Shown here piece by piece: positions 45,263 through 54,185 of a stretch of 64,000 nt of DNA (its first letter is position 1; each line of letters starts with the position of its first letter). This DNA comes from Shimia marina. GTDB taxonomy: Bacteria > Pseudomonadota > Alphaproteobacteria > Rhodobacterales > Rhodobacteraceae. The stretch lies in contig NZ_CYPW01000024.1 in NCBI RefSeq assembly GCF_001458175.1, positions 85,212 through 149,211 of the forward strand, in the 5' to 3' direction. Position numbers and translations under genes: made by a program. The notes under the pieces are model-generated. The model worked only from the letters and a program-made list of their open reading frames with translations, made no database searches and was not told the origin of the DNA.

Positions 45263-46795
45263 ATGGGACTTGGATTGATGGTATTTCTGCCAATGGTCGT
45301 GCTCATGGGCATCAGCATCGCACAGGAGGACGACGAGGAGGACACGCCCGCAGAAGACCCGGATGTTCGGGATGATCCCCCCGAAGGTGAAGAGGTCAGG
45401 CGCACAGGGCTCTTTGTGTCCGAAGACATGTTTGGCACAAATGCACCCTACACGGTGGCCACGGACCATGGTGCGCCTACGTCAACATTTGAGAGCGCTG
45501 TCGACGCGTTTGGGTTGGAAGAGTTTCGCTTTCCGTCCGGGCGAGCAGAAGACTCTGGTGTTGAGGGGGAAGACTGGCTGGATGTCACGGCATTGACCGA
45601 AGATGGTGCGTTGCGCCCTGAGCTGACGGATTTTCTGGAGGGTGTGGAAGGTGAGGTCACTTTGGTGATTTCCACCACGAACGCGGCGCTTGAGGACTAT
45701 GGGGAAGGCTTGTCAGACTGGGCGGAGATGGTTCTCAACGAATATGGGGCAAAGATTGCAGCCTTTGAGATCGGCAATGAATATTGGGCGCGCATGGGGG
45801 AGACTGAATATGGGCAGCGCGCCAGTATTGCCGTAGGAGAACTTACGGAAGGGATCGCTGCGGCGCAGGCGGGATCGCCAGAAATTCTCGTGCAAATGGG
45901 ATCGGTCTATGGGGAGTCCGAGTTTGGCTCAGATGTGGATGCGCGCGGTTTTGTGGATCGTGTGAATGCAGCCAACCACACCATCATTGACCAACTCAGC
46001 CCAGAGGCGATGGCGCATATTGATGGGGTGGTGGAGCATTACTATTGGGTGCGCGGTGCCACCTCATTTGATGATACGTCACGGGAATATCGCTATATCA
46101 ATATTGATCTCGCCGTATGGGAGGATCGGTTTGACCATGAGTTGAGCTTTCATGTGACCGAATGGAACCTCAGAGCCAGCAATACGGCCTGCAACGGCTT
46201 GCTGGGCATGTCTGTCTTGGTGGAGATGGTGGAAAACATGGTTGAGCTTGGTGTGGATGCGGCGCATGTCTGGCCGATTGTTCACAACACTACGAATGAC
46301 CTCGGTGGGCCGGCTGATGACGGCCATGTGGACACGGACACACAGGGGCGGGTGACTGAGACGCTGCGCGGGGCGGTGTTTGACCTGATGTCAGATGTCC
46401 TGCCCGGAATGGAATTGATTGAGGTCGACATCCCAGGGGCACCAGATGGATTTCAAGTGGCGGCGTTTGAGCGCAATGGGGAGTTTGTGTTTTTTCTGAC
46501 CAACGCGTCATTGGAGCAGGTTGACCTTGATCTGGACCTCACGGCCATCATTCCAGAGATTGAGGTGGCCACTGGGGTTCAGATCGGAATGGATGCGCGC
46601 AGTTCTGACGGCACGCATTGGACGCCACGCCATGGGCGCATTGAGGCGGATTATGTCGAGATCAATGGCGCGCGGCACCACTACAACGAACATGATGTGC
46701 AGGCCGTTTACACAGATTATGCGTTTGCCGACGGCCGTGCGCAGGCGTCTCTGTTGCCGTTTGAGCTATTGATGATACAGGCCACAGCGGCCTAG
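45263..46795 (+). CDS. Membrane-anchored clan GH-A glycoside hydrolase-like protein
   Basis: A 510-residue protein. It begins with a hydrophobic segment (about residues 3-20, LGLMVFLPMVVLMGISIA) followed by an extremely acidic linker (QEDDEEDTPAEDPDVRDDPPEGEE). A barrel-like domain then shows the clan-A pair: acid/base Glu173 in FEIGNEYW and probable nucleophile Glu300 in FHVTEWN, 127 residues apart, as in GH51/GH39-type enzymes. A beta-rich C-terminal part follows. The ATG has GGGAG upstream. It is likely exported and attached to the inner membrane; the sugar substrate is unknown. Confidence 0.72.
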   Translation: MGLGLMVFLPMVVLMGISIAQEDDEEDTPAEDPDVRDDPPEGEEVRRTGLFVSEDMFGTNAPYTVATDHGAPTSTFESAVDAFGLEEFRFPSGRAEDSGVEGEDWLDVTALTEDGALRPELTDFLEGVEGEVTLVISTTNAALEDYGEGLSDWAEMVLNEYGAKIAAFEIGNEYWARMGETEYGQRASIAVGELTEGIAAAQAGSPEILVQMGSVYGESEFGSDVDARGFVDRVNAANHTIIDQLSPEAMAHIDGVVEHYYWVRGATSFDDTSREYRYINIDLAVWEDRFDHELSFHVTEWNLRASNTACNGLLGMSVLVEMVENMVELGVDAAHVWPIVHNTTNDLGGPADDGHVDTDTQGRVTETLRGAVFDLMSDVLPGMELIEVDIPGAPDGFQVAAFERNGEFVFFLTNASLEQVDLDLDLTAIIPEIEVATGVQIGMDARSSDGTHWTPRHGRIEADYVEINGARHHYNEHDVQAVYTDYAFADGRAQASLLPFELLMIQATAA

Positions 46796-46802
46796 AGAGC
46801 CA

Positions 46803-49043
46803 TCAGCTGTTGCGCAGATACTCCATCACCGCCGGCCTGACAGATTGATCCCCGCGTTCGCGCGCCGCATGTATCACATCGCGCAGTTCTGAGAGGTTGA
46901 CCCGCCGGATCAGGCTTTTGACCGGGCCAATGGAGGCGGGGCGCATGGAAAGGCTGCGCAGCCCCATAGCTGCGAGACAGACCGCCTCAATTGGGCGTCC
47001 TGCGTCTTCTCCGCAGAAACTCAGGGGGGTGCCCGTGTCGACACAGCGGTTCACAATGCCTTCCAGGAAGGTGAGGAAGCTGACGTTGAGCGTGTCATAG
47101 CGCCGGCGCACCCGCTCATTTTCGCGATCCGCGGCGAAGAAGAATTGCTTCAAATCGTTGCCGCCGATGGAGAGAAAATCCACCTCTTCATAAAATTTCT
47201 TGGGCGCGAAGCCCAATGAAGGGGTTTCCAGCATCGCCCCAACTTCGATTTCTGAGGGCAGCGGATGCCCGAGAATCTTTTCCCGCTCAATGGCCTTGTC
47301 CACTTCGGCCCGGGCGGCTGTGTATTCTTCATACTGTGCAATGAAGGGGAACATGATGGTGAGCGCGCGCCCATTGGCCGCACGCAGAAGCGCCTGCAAC
47401 TGCATGCGCATCACACCGGGTTTGTCCAGTGCCACACGGACCGCGCGCCAGCCAAGCGCCGGATTGGGTTCATCCTGAGGCGCCATGTAGGGCAGCACTT
47501 TGTCAGAGCCGATGTCCAGCGTGCGAAACACCACGCGTTTATCCTCCGCGGCATCCATCACCCGGGCGTAGAGCTGTGCCAGTTCAGTCCGTTTTGGCAT
47601 CTGGTTGCGGATCAGAAATTGCAGTTCCGTACGGAACAGACCTACGCCTTCCGCGCCAGAGGTGGACAGAGAGGGCAAATCCGCCATCAATCCGGCATTC
47701 ATGTGCAGGTGGATGACTGTGCCATCCAAGCTTTCAGCCGCTTTGTCGCGGATCGAAGCGTAGCGCTCCTGTGCCTGTGCCGCCATGGCGATCTTATCCC
47801 TGAAGGCCGTGACCACGGTATCGTCCGGGCGCAGGTGCACGATGCCCTGATCCCCGTCGACCATGATGTGATCCCCGTTTAGAGCCTCGGTTGTGACTTT
47901 ATCTGCGTGTATGACCAAAGGGATCGCAAGCGCGCGGGCCACGATGGCGGCGTGGCTGCCAACAGAGCCCTCTTCCAACACAATGCCCTTGAGTTTACGG
48001 CCATATTCCAGCAATTCGCCGGGGCCGATGTTACGCGCGATCAGAATAGGATCTGCGGGCATTTCCGCACCGGTCTCGGCCCCTTGTCCGGTCAGGATGC
48101 GCAAGAGGCGATTGGACAGATCGTCAAGATCATGCAGCCGCTCGCGCAGGTAGGAATCCGTGACCTGTTCCATACGCGCCCGCGCCGCAGACTGTTCCAT
48201 TTCCACCGCAGCTTCCGCAGACAAGCCACGTGCGATGTCCTGTTCCATCCGGCGCATCCAGCCTTTGGAATTGGCAAACATCCGGTAGGCTTCCAGCACA
48301 TCAAGCTGTTCTTTGTCACCACGCTGTGCGCCATCCAGCATTTTGTCCACACCCACGCGCAGTTCTTCTACCGCTTCGGTCAGGCGTGCCAGTTCCACAT
48401 CCGGATCGTCTGCCACCGGATTGGTCACGACAACCCGAGGTTCATGCAGCCAAACGTGACCTTCCGAGGCGCCTTCCTGCCCTGATGTGCCCCGAAACAT
48501 TTCAGATTGCTGATGCAGCGCGCTCATCGCGGCACCTTCGCCGACAAACGCCCCCAGTTCAGTCATTTCGGCCAGCACCATGGCGACCACTTCCAGCGCG
48601 TAGATCTCATCCTGAGAAAAGATCCGTTTGTCTTTGGATTGGACCACAAGCACGCCAAGATTGTCACCGAGCCGCTGTACCGGCACGCCGCAGAAGCTGG
48701 AGTAGATTTCCTCGCCGGTTTCCGGCATAAAGCGGAAGCCTTTGGCCGAGGGGGCATCATCCGTGTTGACGACTTTGGAGTTGCGCGCCACACGCCCCAC
48801 AAGACCTTCGCCAACCCGCAGACGGGTCTGGTGAACCGCAGCTGCGTTCAGACCTTCGGTGGCGCAAAGTTCTAGGGTTTCATCGTCGCGAAACAGGTAA
48901 ATCGAGCAGACTTCCGTGCCCATTGAGGTCGCAATAAGATGGGTGATTTTATCGAGCCGTTCCTGGCCTGCGCTGTCTTCGGCCAAAGCGTCTCTGAGCC
49001 GCCCGAGCAATTTGCGGCTTTCGGTCTGGGTGTCTTGCGCCAT
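46803..49043 (-). CDS. ptsP: Phosphoenolpyruvate–protein phosphotransferase PtsP (EI-Ntr)
   Basis: A 746-residue enzyme that takes phosphate from PEP and starts the nitrogen-type phosphotransferase relay (EI-Ntr to NPr to EIIA-Ntr). It has a GAF domain at about residues 20-165, a PEP-utiliser N-terminal domain, the phospho-histidine His364 in GSVGSHAAIVARA, and a PEP-binding TIM barrel with FRTELQFLIRNQMP and GGNDLKQFFF. The GAF domain in EI-Ntr senses nitrogen state through glutamine. Its stop is 7 bp from that of the convergent glycosidase-like gene. Confidence 0.97.
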   Translation of the reverse strand: MAQDTQTESRKLLGRLRDALAEDSAGQERLDKITHLIATSMGTEVCSIYLFRDDETLELCATEGLNAAAVHQTRLRVGEGLVGRVARNSKVVNTDDAPSAKGFRFMPETGEEIYSSFCGVPVQRLGDNLGVLVVQSKDKRIFSQDEIYALEVVAMVLAEMTELGAFVGEGAAMSALHQQSEMFRGTSGQEGASEGHVWLHEPRVVVTNPVADDPDVELARLTEAVEELRVGVDKMLDGAQRGDKEQLDVLEAYRMFANSKGWMRRMEQDIARGLSAEAAVEMEQSAARARMEQVTDSYLRERLHDLDDLSNRLLRILTGQGAETGAEMPADPILIARNIGPGELLEYGRKLKGIVLEEGSVGSHAAIVARALAIPLVIHADKVTTEALNGDHIMVDGDQGIVHLRPDDTVVTAFRDKIAMAAQAQERYASIRDKAAESLDGTVIHLHMNAGLMADLPSLSTSGAEGVGLFRTELQFLIRNQMPKRTELAQLYARVMDAAEDKRVVFRTLDIGSDKVLPYMAPQDEPNPALGWRAVRVALDKPGVMRMQLQALLRAANGRALTIMFPFIAQYEEYTAARAEVDKAIEREKILGHPLPSEIEVGAMLETPSLGFAPKKFYEEVDFLSIGGNDLKQFFFAADRENERVRRRYDTLNVSFLTFLEGIVNRCVDTGTPLSFCGEDAGRPIEAVCLAAMGLRSLSMRPASIGPVKSLIRRVNLSELRDVIHAARERGDQSVRPAVMEYLRNS

Positions 49044-49309
49044 AAAAGCTGCGGTCCTCGGTTGTCTCTCCCTGCTGCGAATAGATCACACCCTGTGTAA
49101 AAGCAAAACGGTTTATGCGTGCTCACTTGGCGTTAATTTGCTGTACACGCGGAAATTTGCGTGTCTTTTGATCAATTTGGCGACCATGGGGGTCCGGAAG
49201 ACCTGACCCATTTTGCAGCTAGGTGTGCGGGGCCTGCTTAGGGTTGTTTTTCGCGCTATCGGCTCACGTAAGTTTTTGTGGTGCTGTGCGGGCGCAAGAC
49301 GATGCCTGT
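49044..49309. other. Intergenic region between lysC and ptsP
   Basis: Together with the lysC terminator this 314-bp gap separates two minus-strand genes. It must contain the ptsP promoter. The part 49080-49180 is AT-richer but I cannot place -35/-10 boxes with confidence, and no small gene is supported. Confidence 0.4.
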
Positions 49310-49333
49310 AAAAAAGCCCGCCAGAGGCGGGCT
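49310..49333 (-). terminator. Rho-independent terminator after lysC
   Basis: On the minus strand AGCCCGCC/GGCGGGCT with loop TCT runs into TTTTTT. It lies 24 bp past the lysC stop. Confidence 0.92.
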
Positions 49334-49357
49334 GATCTGTCGTAATCTGGGATGTGC

Positions 49358-50593
49358 TTACGCTTTTTCGAGTTCAAACGCATCGTGGAGGGCTTGCACC
49401 GCCAGTTCCAGATATTTGCGATCGACCAATACAGAGATTTTGATCTCCGAGGTGGTGATAACCTTGATGTTGATGCCTTCATCTGACAGCACTTTGAACA
49501 TCTTGGCGGCAACGCCCGATTGGCTGCGCATTCCGATGCCCACAACGGAGACTTTGGCCACGTCTTCGTCGATCACCAGTTCTGCAAAGTTCAAGCCGCC
49601 GGAAGATTTCAGCTCTGCCAGCGCCTGATCTGCGCGCTTCACCTGATCGGTCGGCAGGGAGTAGGTCATGTCGGTGCGGCCATCTTCGGAGATGTTTTGC
49701 ACGATCATGTCCACATTGACGCCCGCATCGGACAGGCAGCCAAAAATAATGGAGGCGATGCCGGGGCGGTCTGCCACAGACAGAAGGGTCATTTTGGCTT
49801 CGTCGCGGGAAAAGGCGACACCGGAGACGACGTTGGATTCCATGATTTCTTCCTCATCGCAGACCAAAGTGCCTGCCTCGTCAGATTGTTCTTCAAAAGA
49901 GCTCAGTACGCGCAGCTTAACCTTGTAGCGCATCGCCAGTTCAACGGAACGGGTCTGCAGGACTTTGGCGCCAAGGCTGGCCAGTTCCAGCATCTCTTCA
50001 AAAGCGATTTTTTCGAGCTTGCGGGCTTTTTGGCAGACGCGGGGGTCGGTTGTGTAGACCCCGTCCACATCGGTGTAGATGTCGCAACGTTCCGCATCAA
50101 AGGCGGCGGCAAAAGCAACGGCTGTGGTATCGGACCCACCGCGCCCCAGTGTGGTGATGCGGCCTTCTTCAGAAATGCCCTGAAACCCTGCTACGACGGC
50201 GACACGCATGCCTTCACCAAATTTGGCGTTGATGTTGTCGGTCGGAATTTCTTCAATACGTGCCTGGCTGTGGGCAGATGTGGTTTTGAGTGGCACCTGC
50301 CACCCCTGCCAGCTGCGTGCGGGCACGTCCATTTCCTGCAGTGTAAGCGCCATCAGACCCGCGGTGACGTTTTCCCCGGAGCTGACCACAGCGTCATATT
50401 CGCGTGCATCATAAAGCGGCGATGTCTCATCCACATAGCCGACCAGCTTATTGGTTTCACCAGACATGGCGGATACGATGACAATCACATCGTAGCCTTT
50501 GGCCACCTCAACGCCAACACGTTTGGCGGCGCGGCGGATGCGGTCAAGGTTGGCCACCGAAGTGCCGCCGAATTTCATCACAAGTACGGGCAT
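49358..50593 (-). CDS. lysC: Aspartate kinase
   Basis: A 411-residue enzyme that phosphorylates aspartate, the first step to lysine, threonine and methionine. The catalytic part begins MPVLVMKFGGTSVANLDRI and includes GRGGSDTTAVA; two ACT domains in the last 150 residues (VSVVGIGMRSQSGVAAKMFKVL, ISVLVDRKYLELAVQALHDAF) bind the feedback inhibitors. I use the ATG at 50593, the family start; the frame is open upstream without meaning. thrC of the same pathway is 19 kb away. Confidence 0.97.
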   Translation of the reverse strand: MPVLVMKFGGTSVANLDRIRRAAKRVGVEVAKGYDVIVIVSAMSGETNKLVGYVDETSPLYDAREYDAVVSSGENVTAGLMALTLQEMDVPARSWQGWQVPLKTTSAHSQARIEEIPTDNINAKFGEGMRVAVVAGFQGISEEGRITTLGRGGSDTTAVAFAAAFDAERCDIYTDVDGVYTTDPRVCQKARKLEKIAFEEMLELASLGAKVLQTRSVELAMRYKVKLRVLSSFEEQSDEAGTLVCDEEEIMESNVVSGVAFSRDEAKMTLLSVADRPGIASIIFGCLSDAGVNVDMIVQNISEDGRTDMTYSLPTDQVKRADQALAELKSSGGLNFAELVIDEDVAKVSVVGIGMRSQSGVAAKMFKVLSDEGINIKVITTSEIKISVLVDRKYLELAVQALHDAFELEKA

Positions 50594-50693
50594 GGCGCGT
50601 CCTTTGGTCGTAAGTCGCGGGCGGGTGTACGCCTTTGCCCTGAAATAAGCAAGGCAGATTGCATTCGACCCCTTCTGTGGCCCTGAAATGAAG

Positions 50694-50759
50694 AGGGGCC
50701 AGCCCCTCCGGTCCACATATGTGGACCTCCTCCCCGGGATATTTTGGGTCAAATGAAGC
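50694..50759. repeat. Structured intergenic repeat, family B, copy 2
   Basis: Same layout as 19054-19119: hairpin AGGGGC/GCCCCT (50694-50707), a variable palindrome GGTCCACATATGTGGACC (50710-50727) and the core 50732-50759 starting CCCCGGGATATTTT and ending AAATGAAGC. It lies between lysC and the DUF1178 gene. Confidence 0.87.
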
Positions 50760-50843
50760 TTTGTCTGGATGGCTTGGCGCGAGGGCGGCAGGGGGCAATG
50801 GACGTGCCAGGTGCGGCGCGATCTGCGTCTTGGAGGTGTGGGA

Positions 50844-51332
50844 TCAGTTGGTTTTTCGCCCAATATTGAAGGGCAGGGGGGCGACTGGCACGCCTTCGTC
50901 CAGGAGGGCTTTGGCGTCTTCCATTTTTGCCTCACCATAGATGGCGCGCTCTGGTGCGGTGCCTTCATGCATGGCGCGGGCCTCGCTGGCAAAATCTTTG
51001 CCGACATAGTCTGAGTTGGCCTCAACATGGGCGCGCAGATCTTTCAGGGCCTGTTCTTGGGGCGAGGTGGCTGTGGACAGTGGCCCGCCAGATTCTGCGG
51101 CGGTGGTGTCTGCTTTGGCGGCGCTGACATCCTGAGGTGGGGCGGCTGGCTTGACTGCGGCGGACCTTGCTGGTCGCACGCGTGGTGCCATCATGGCCTT
51201 CTGCACATCGGTGTCGCCACAAATTGCACAGACCACCATGCCGGCGGCTTTGAGCTTGTCAAACGCGGCAGCGGATTGAAACCAGCTGTCAAAGCGGTGG
51301 TCGTTTGAGCATTTAAGAGTGTAGTTGATCAT
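50844..51332 (-). CDS. DUF1178 family protein
   Basis: A 162-residue protein whose N-terminus, MINYTLKCSNDHRFDSWFQSAAAFDKL followed by CAICGDTDVQKAMMAPRV, is the DUF1178 hallmark and looks like a rubredoxin-type CxxH / CxxC metal site. The middle is a low-complexity Ala/Pro-rich linker, and the C-terminus (YVGKDFASEARAMHEGTAPERAIYGEAK) is conserved in the family. Function unknown. It lies 122 bp upstream of the Nudix stop. Confidence 0.92.
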   Translation of the reverse strand: MINYTLKCSNDHRFDSWFQSAAAFDKLKAAGMVVCAICGDTDVQKAMMAPRVRPARSAAVKPAAPPQDVSAAKADTTAAESGGPLSTATSPQEQALKDLRAHVEANSDYVGKDFASEARAMHEGTAPERAIYGEAKMEDAKALLDEGVPVAPLPFNIGRKTN

Positions 51333-51454
51333 CCGCTTGCGTCTGTGAGCCGTGATAAGAAAAAGGATGTCCCGGAGACCGTGGAAACATAGGTCCGTCG
51401 CGAGGTGGGATCAAGCAATCTCGGTGGCGTCTCGCAAAGCTGAGGTGTCTTGGC

Positions 51455-51931
51455 TTAGTGCAGAAGCTTCTTGTGATCGAAATTGCGCACCAACTCGGCC
51501 AATTCGGGGTTTCGGATCCGTTTGGCGGCTTTCTTGGGGGAGAGCCAGATCCGGTCGCGTTGTCCGGCTTCGGGGAAGTGAGCTGCGAGTTTGCGCACCT
51601 CAAGTGGAAACACCATTACGCGGATCTTCAGGCCAGTGCGAGGGCCACGCTCCTTGCGGTAGCGATATTTGCCCAGCCCGTGTTTATGGGCGTGGCCAAT
51701 CACGCCCGCTTCTTCCCAAGCTTCCTGCGCCGCGGCTTTGTGCGGTTTGATGCCGGTCATGGGCCAGCCCTTGGGGAGGAGCCACTGTCGTGTGCCACGT
51801 GACGTGATCAGGAGAACCTGAACTTTGTTTTTCTTGATGCGATAGGGCAGGGCCGCAAACTGCATGTCCTTGCCCGCTTTTTCAGCTTTGCGGATCATGG
51901 CCGTTGTGGCGGATGGGGCAAGCAAGCCCAT
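51455..51931 (-). CDS. Nudix hydrolase-like protein with altered Nudix box
   Basis: A 158-residue protein of the Nudix superfamily, similar to the diphosphoinositol-polyphosphate-hydrolase-like group found in alphaproteobacteria (LLPKGWP context). The Nudix box would be G-x5-E-x7-R-E-x2-EE-x-G; here it reads GWPMTGIKPHKAAAQEAWEE with Ile in place of the first Glu and Gln in place of Arg. The metal-binding EE pair is kept, so activity is possible but not certain. The ATG at 51931 has GGAG upstream. Confidence 0.82.
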   Translation of the reverse strand: MGLLAPSATTAMIRKAEKAGKDMQFAALPYRIKKNKVQVLLITSRGTRQWLLPKGWPMTGIKPHKAAAQEAWEEAGVIGHAHKHGLGKYRYRKERGPRTGLKIRVMVFPLEVRKLAAHFPEAGQRDRIWLSPKKAAKRIRNPELAELVRNFDHKKLLH

Positions 51932-52022
51932 GGAAATTCTCCAGTGTCGTATCAAAGACAGTTTCACCCTAGCCATCGTTGCAAAGCAGGCCAAGGCTTC
52001 TCTTAACCTTAGCGGGTATTTC

Positions 52023-52037
52023 TTAACTTCGCGTTAG
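52023..52037. promoter_or_regulatory. CtrA-like half-site pair
   Basis: TTAACTTCGCGTTAG fits the CtrA consensus TTAA-N7-TTAA with one change. It lies 92 bp upstream of the Nudix gene and about 80 bp before the first TGGGA repeat. CtrA is the alphaproteobacterial cell-cycle regulator. A single imperfect site is weak evidence. Confidence 0.3.
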
Positions 52038-52101
52038 CCATGATTGCGTCGCGATCATGGTGTGGCGGTTGGTCGTGGCATTGGGCTGTCCTGAGGGGGT
52101 A

Positions 52102-52252
52102 TGGGAAAGTTTGGGAACTTTTGCCTATTGGTGGGCGTCTCGCTGCGAATCGGGTGGGCGTACGTGGGAAATCTACTGATGTAGAGGTGTTCTGAGCTGT
52201 GTTTTGCAGCAGTCGTGGGTCTTGATGGGAAAAAGTTTGGGATTTTTTGGGA
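52102..52252 (+). promoter_or_regulatory. Phased TGGGN repeats, probable MraZ-binding region
   Basis: TGGGN pentamers start at 52102, 52112, 52132, 52155, 52165, 52216, 52226, 52238 and 52248. Most neighbours are 10 bp apart (5-base spacer), and 52132 is in register with the first two. E. coli MraZ binds three TGGGN repeats with 5-base spacers upstream of its own gene, so this is the expected autoregulatory site, but here it is expanded to three clusters about 450 bp upstream of mraZ. Confidence 0.78.
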
Positions 52253-52288
52253 TTTGCACATTTTTCGAAATATGACGTTTATTTTGTA

Positions 52289-52316
52289 TTGCTTGTGCTA
52301 TTTTGATCAACATATT
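52289..52316 (+). promoter_or_regulatory. Candidate promoter of the mraZ leader
   Basis: TTGCTT (52289-52294) and CATATT (52311-52316) are separated by 16 bases, immediately downstream of the TGGGN clusters. The sequence is a fair but imperfect sigma-70-type match. If used, the leader would be about 375 bases long. Confidence 0.35.
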
Positions 52317-52322
52317 GTGCTT

Positions 52323-52698
52323 TTGGGTTGAAATATTTTGTCCACATCTTGTTTTGGGGGGCTGTGGAAAACAAGATCTGGACTCTATATGGAAATTTGC
52401 CGCTTGATTTCCATGAATTCCCATGGCATCCCTAGTGACACGATGAGGACGGGAACAAACGAGGCGCTAAGACCTCAAATTCCAAGTCAGGTTTCATACA
52501 GGCACCCGCTTTCATCGAAAAAAAGAGATCCGGTGCGTGGGCGAGCAGAACATCCCCCCAGGTGGCACGCGCAACTGGACTACCCGCAAAAAGCGGGACG
52601 AGGGCGGCGGATTGATCAGTGGCAGCAGATCAATCCGCCGTTTCGCTTCCAGCCTCTCAAAAGGGGTTTGGACAACAGTGTTGAAAGGGCCATAGGCA
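52323..52698 (+). ncRNA. Long mraZ leader, candidate UpsM-like sRNA source
   Basis: The stretch from the candidate promoter to mraZ has no credible gene. In Rhodobacter sphaeroides the dcw cluster has an unusually long 5' leader from which the sRNA UpsM is cut. Here the leader contains two hairpins near its end: CCCGC/GCGGG at about 52583-52597 and the strong stem at 52606-52639. The position, length and 3' hairpin fit, but the 5' end and processing sites cannot be read from sequence, and no alignment to UpsM was possible. Confidence 0.45.
52606..52639 (+). terminator. Strong hairpin in the mraZ leader, possible attenuator
   Basis: GGCGGATTGATC (52606-52617) and GATCAATCCGCC (52628-52639) pair perfectly over 12 bases with a 10-base loop, followed by GTTTCG. 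It lies 60 bp before mraZ. The short T run makes it a partial terminator or an RNA-processing/3'-end structure. Confidence 0.6.
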
Positions 52699-53193
52699 GT
52701 GGCGCTCATGTTTCGCGGCGAGAGCCGTAACAAGGTGGATACGAAGGGACGGATGTCGATTCCGGCCAAGTTTCGCCGTGTGCTTGAAGCAGGAGACCCC
52801 GAGTGGAAAAGCGGTGCAAACCCGAACCTCGTGATTGTTTATGGTGGTAAGACCCGCGACTATCTGGAATGTTTCACGGTTGAGGCGATGAATGATGTGG
52901 TTGGTCGCATCATGAAAATGCCCCGGGGCAGCAAAAAGCGTCAGGCGCTTTCCAACCTTTATCTCACGCAGTCGATTGATGCGGCGGTGGATGAAACCGG
53001 GCGTGTGGTGCTGCCTAAAGAGCAGCGCGACAAGATTGGCCTGACGGATATGGCAGTTTTCGCTGGTAAGGGTGACACCTTTGAGATCTGGACCCCGGAT
53101 GCCTATGACGCGATCAATGCGCTTGAGGCAGATGAGGATTTTGATCCGGATGTCGATCCGTCGATTTATCTGGATGGAGACGAGGGGTTCTGA
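52699..53193 (+). CDS. mraZ: Transcriptional regulator and RsmH inhibitor MraZ
   Basis: A 164-residue protein with two SpoVT-AbrB folds; it represses the dcw cluster and counteracts RsmH. The family start [22 protein letters not shown] and the second repeat [20 protein letters not shown] are clear. I use the GTG at 52699 (protein starts MALMFRGE), as alphaproteobacterial MraZ usually has a few residues before FRG and AAAGGG lies 9 bases upstream; the ATG at 52708 has no site. rsmH follows 2 bp after the stop. Confidence 0.95.
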   Translation: MALMFRGESRNKVDTKGRMSIPAKFRRVLEAGDPEWKSGANPNLVIVYGGKTRDYLECFTVEAMNDVVGRIMKMPRGSKKRQALSNLYLTQSIDAAVDETGRVVLPKEQRDKIGLTDMAVFAGKGDTFEIWTPDAYDAINALEADEDFDPDVDPSIYLDGDEGF

Positions 53194-53195
53194 TT

Positions 53196-54185
53196 ATGGC
53201 GACTTCTGACGACACCGCCAAACGCCCTCACATTCCGGTTTTGCTTGCGCCATTGCTGCGCGAAGTCGCGCCGGTGGCGGGGCGCTGGCTTGATGGCACT
53301 TTTGGCGCGGGGGGATACACCCGTGGCCTGATTGAGGCGGGCGCCAGCAAAGTCTACGGCGTTGATCGAGATCCCCTGGCTTTTGAAATGGCCGCCCCAT
53401 GGGTGGGAGGCTATGGCGAGCAGATCGAACTGGTGGCCGGTGTTTTCTCCAAAATGGATGACTATGCGCAGGATCTGGACGGTGTGGTTCTGGATCTTGG
53501 CGTCAGCTCCATGCAGCTTGATCTGGCGGAGCGGGGCTTTTCTTTCATGAAAGATGGGCCGCTCGACATGCGGATGAGCCAGGATGGGCTGTCCGCAGCC
53601 GATCTTGTGAATGAGGCCGCCGAAGCGGATCTGGCGGATATCATCTACCAATATGGGGAGGAGCGTGCCAGCCGGCGGATTGCCAAGGCGATTGTACGCG
53701 AGCGCACTGCGGCGCCGATCACCACAACCCTGCGTCTGGCGGAGATCGTCGAGGGGTGTCTGCCGCGACCAAAACCGGGGCAAAGCCATCCCGCGACACG
53801 CAGCTTCCAAGCGCTGCGTATTGCGGTGAATGATGAATATGGCGAGCTGTTTCGCGGCTTGATGGCGGCGGAGCGCGCCTTGAAGCCCGGTGGGCTTTTG
53901 GCTGTTGTGACCTTTCATTCGGTCGAAGATCGCATGGTGAAACGCTTCTTGCAGAGCCGTGCTGGCAAGACAGGCAATGTGAATCGCTATGCGCCTGAGA
54001 CGGAACAGGAAAAACCTGCTTTTGAACTGATCACGCGCAAGGCTGTTGGTCCGGATCCTGAGGAACTGGAGGACAACCCGCGTGCTCGCTCAGCCAAGCT
54101 GCGGGTGGCACGGCGCACGGATGCCCCTGCCGGTGACATTGCCGGGAAGGCGATTGGGATGCCCATGCTGAAAGGACATAAGTGA
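53196..54185 (+). CDS. rsmH: 16S rRNA (cytosine1402-N4)-methyltransferase
   Basis: A 329-residue SAM-dependent enzyme that methylates C1402 in the ribosomal P site. Motifs are [36 protein letters not shown] at the SAM site, [12 protein letters not shown] and [10 protein letters not shown]. It overlaps ftsL by 4 bp (ATGA-type). Its placement second in the dcw cluster is standard. Confidence 0.97.
   Translation: MATSDDTAKRPHIPVLLAPLLREVAPVAGRWLDGTFGAGGYTRGLIEAGASKVYGVDRDPLAFEMAAPWVGGYGEQIELVAGVFSKMDDYAQDLDGVVLDLGVSSMQLDLAERGFSFMKDGPLDMRMSQDGLSAADLVNEAAEADLADIIYQYGEERASRRIAKAIVRERTAAPITTTLRLAEIVEGCLPRPKPGQSHPATRSFQALRIAVNDEYGELFRGLMAAERALKPGGLLAVVTFHSVEDRMVKRFLQSRAGKTGNVNRYAPETEQEKPAFELITRKAVGPDPEELEDNPRARSAKLRVARRTDAPAGDIAGKAIGMPMLKGHK

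Noticed and set aside
50710-50727. 18-bp palindrome as a stand-alone operator
   Set aside because: It occupies the variable-hairpin slot of repeat family B, seen with other sequences in the other two copies, so it belongs to the repeat.
52304-52311. TTGATCAA in the mraZ leader as an FNR site
   Set aside because: It lacks the four-base spacer between half sites required for FNR.
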